A DNA stretch of 64,000 nt from Allacma fusca (Eukaryota; Arthropoda; Collembola; Symphypleona; Sminthuridae), in assembly GCA_947179485.1 (NCBI GenBank), contig OX359246.1, positions 40,589,632-40,653,631 on the forward strand, written 5' to 3'. The translations under genes and the position numbers were made by a program. Every line of letters starts with the position of its first letter. Position 1 is the first letter of the stretch. Shown here piece by piece: positions 63,441-64,000 of the stretch. The notes under the pieces are model-generated. The model had not been told where the DNA came from and searched no databases. It worked only from the letters and a program-made list of their open reading frames with translations.

Positions 63441-64000
63441 TTAATATATTTGATTTTTAAGGCCAATCCTTTGGTACATCCAGCAACTCAGTCCGTACTC
63501 TATCATCTAAAGAAGAAATAACATAATGGATTATTCTTTTGTGGCTTCTTTCAAATATTTAGGGCTCGCTAGAATAAGTGTCGGCAAATAAAAAAAAACT
63601 TTTGGTAAACATTGGTTTGCTTAAATAGTTAATTCAGGATAGTCATCGGGAGCTACATTGCCTTTTTTTACGTGTATATTTCGTACGTATATATAAAGTA
63701 TACGCTTACTTATAATAGGTTTTATAATTCTATAAAGAGCGTGGTTGCAAGCCGTACATCGGAATTGTTGACACAAAAGCTTCATTTAAAAAATATTACT
63801 TTATACTTACTGTTGTCAGTTTTATTCCCTGTTCTTTCTCCATTATAGTAAATAAACTAGTTGCATTTCATTCTATTATTATTGCAGACTTATTCTGAGG
63901 TGCGTTGCACAAAGTGTCACAAAAATCGTATAAAAACATTTAATTATTTTTACCGTTTTGAGCAGTGCTCCCGTCCAAATATGGTATACGAGGCAAACCA
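63441..64000 (-). other. Upstream region with spliced-leader or end-of-gene exons
   Basis: Upstream of the prolyl hydroxylase-like ATG there are minus-strand splice-like signals: a GTAAGT donor ending an exon at 63,811 and a TTCTTTAG acceptor starting one at 63,506. They could form a spliced 5' UTR of that gene. One frame across the junction is coding-like and ends in TAA 20 bp before the ATG (GERTGNKTDN, then RVRTELLDVPKDWP), so the exons may instead be the 3' end of a neighbouring gene reaching in from the right. The sequence does not decide between these. Confidence 0.3.

Overview
The window is eukaryotic nuclear DNA: AT-rich, full of dinucleotide microsatellites, with genes split by GT..AG introns and no operons. 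Several intron-bearing genes can be rebuilt on the minus strand by matching splice sites and codon phase. The families (SH2 adaptor, CRAL-TRIO lipid-binding protein, collagen prolyl 4-hydroxylase alpha) point to a metazoan, most likely an arthropod. The abundance of TATGTACATATGTA-like words and AT-rich spacers reminds me of a copepod such as a sea louse, but that is an impression and not a demonstrated assignment.

Layout. 1-8.8 kb: no gene seen. 8.8-33.5 kb: one long minus-strand gene for an adaptor-like protein with a C-terminal SH2 domain, rebuilt from seven phase-compatible exons; one intron is about 14 kb. 33.5-38.2 kb: no gene seen. 38,178-48,276: a complete 10,099-bp Ty3/Gypsy-type LTR retrotransposon on the minus strand. 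By eye its two 534-bp LTRs are identical, its 4-bp target duplication is GTAT, and gag and pol are open. 50.6-53.4 kb: a six-exon minus-strand gene for a CRAL-TRIO (SEC14-like) protein of about 269 aa. 57.2-57.8 kb: two phase-compatible minus-strand exons of a protein I do not recognise. 59.7-63.4 kb: a ten-exon minus-strand gene for a 531-aa prolyl 4-hydroxylase alpha-like protein, complete from signal peptide to stop, but without the first half of the iron-binding triad.

The genes do not form a pathway together. The most notable items are the apparently young, coding-intact retroelement (with an unusual 3' noncoding region, a pyrimidine-rich stretch where the polypurine tract should be, and hairpins around the TATA box), the apparently iron-site-deficient prolyl hydroxylase paralog, and the SH2 protein with an unassigned Cys-rich N-terminus. 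No tRNA, rRNA or CRISPR array was found by eye. All splice models come from reading the sequence and have no transcript support here.
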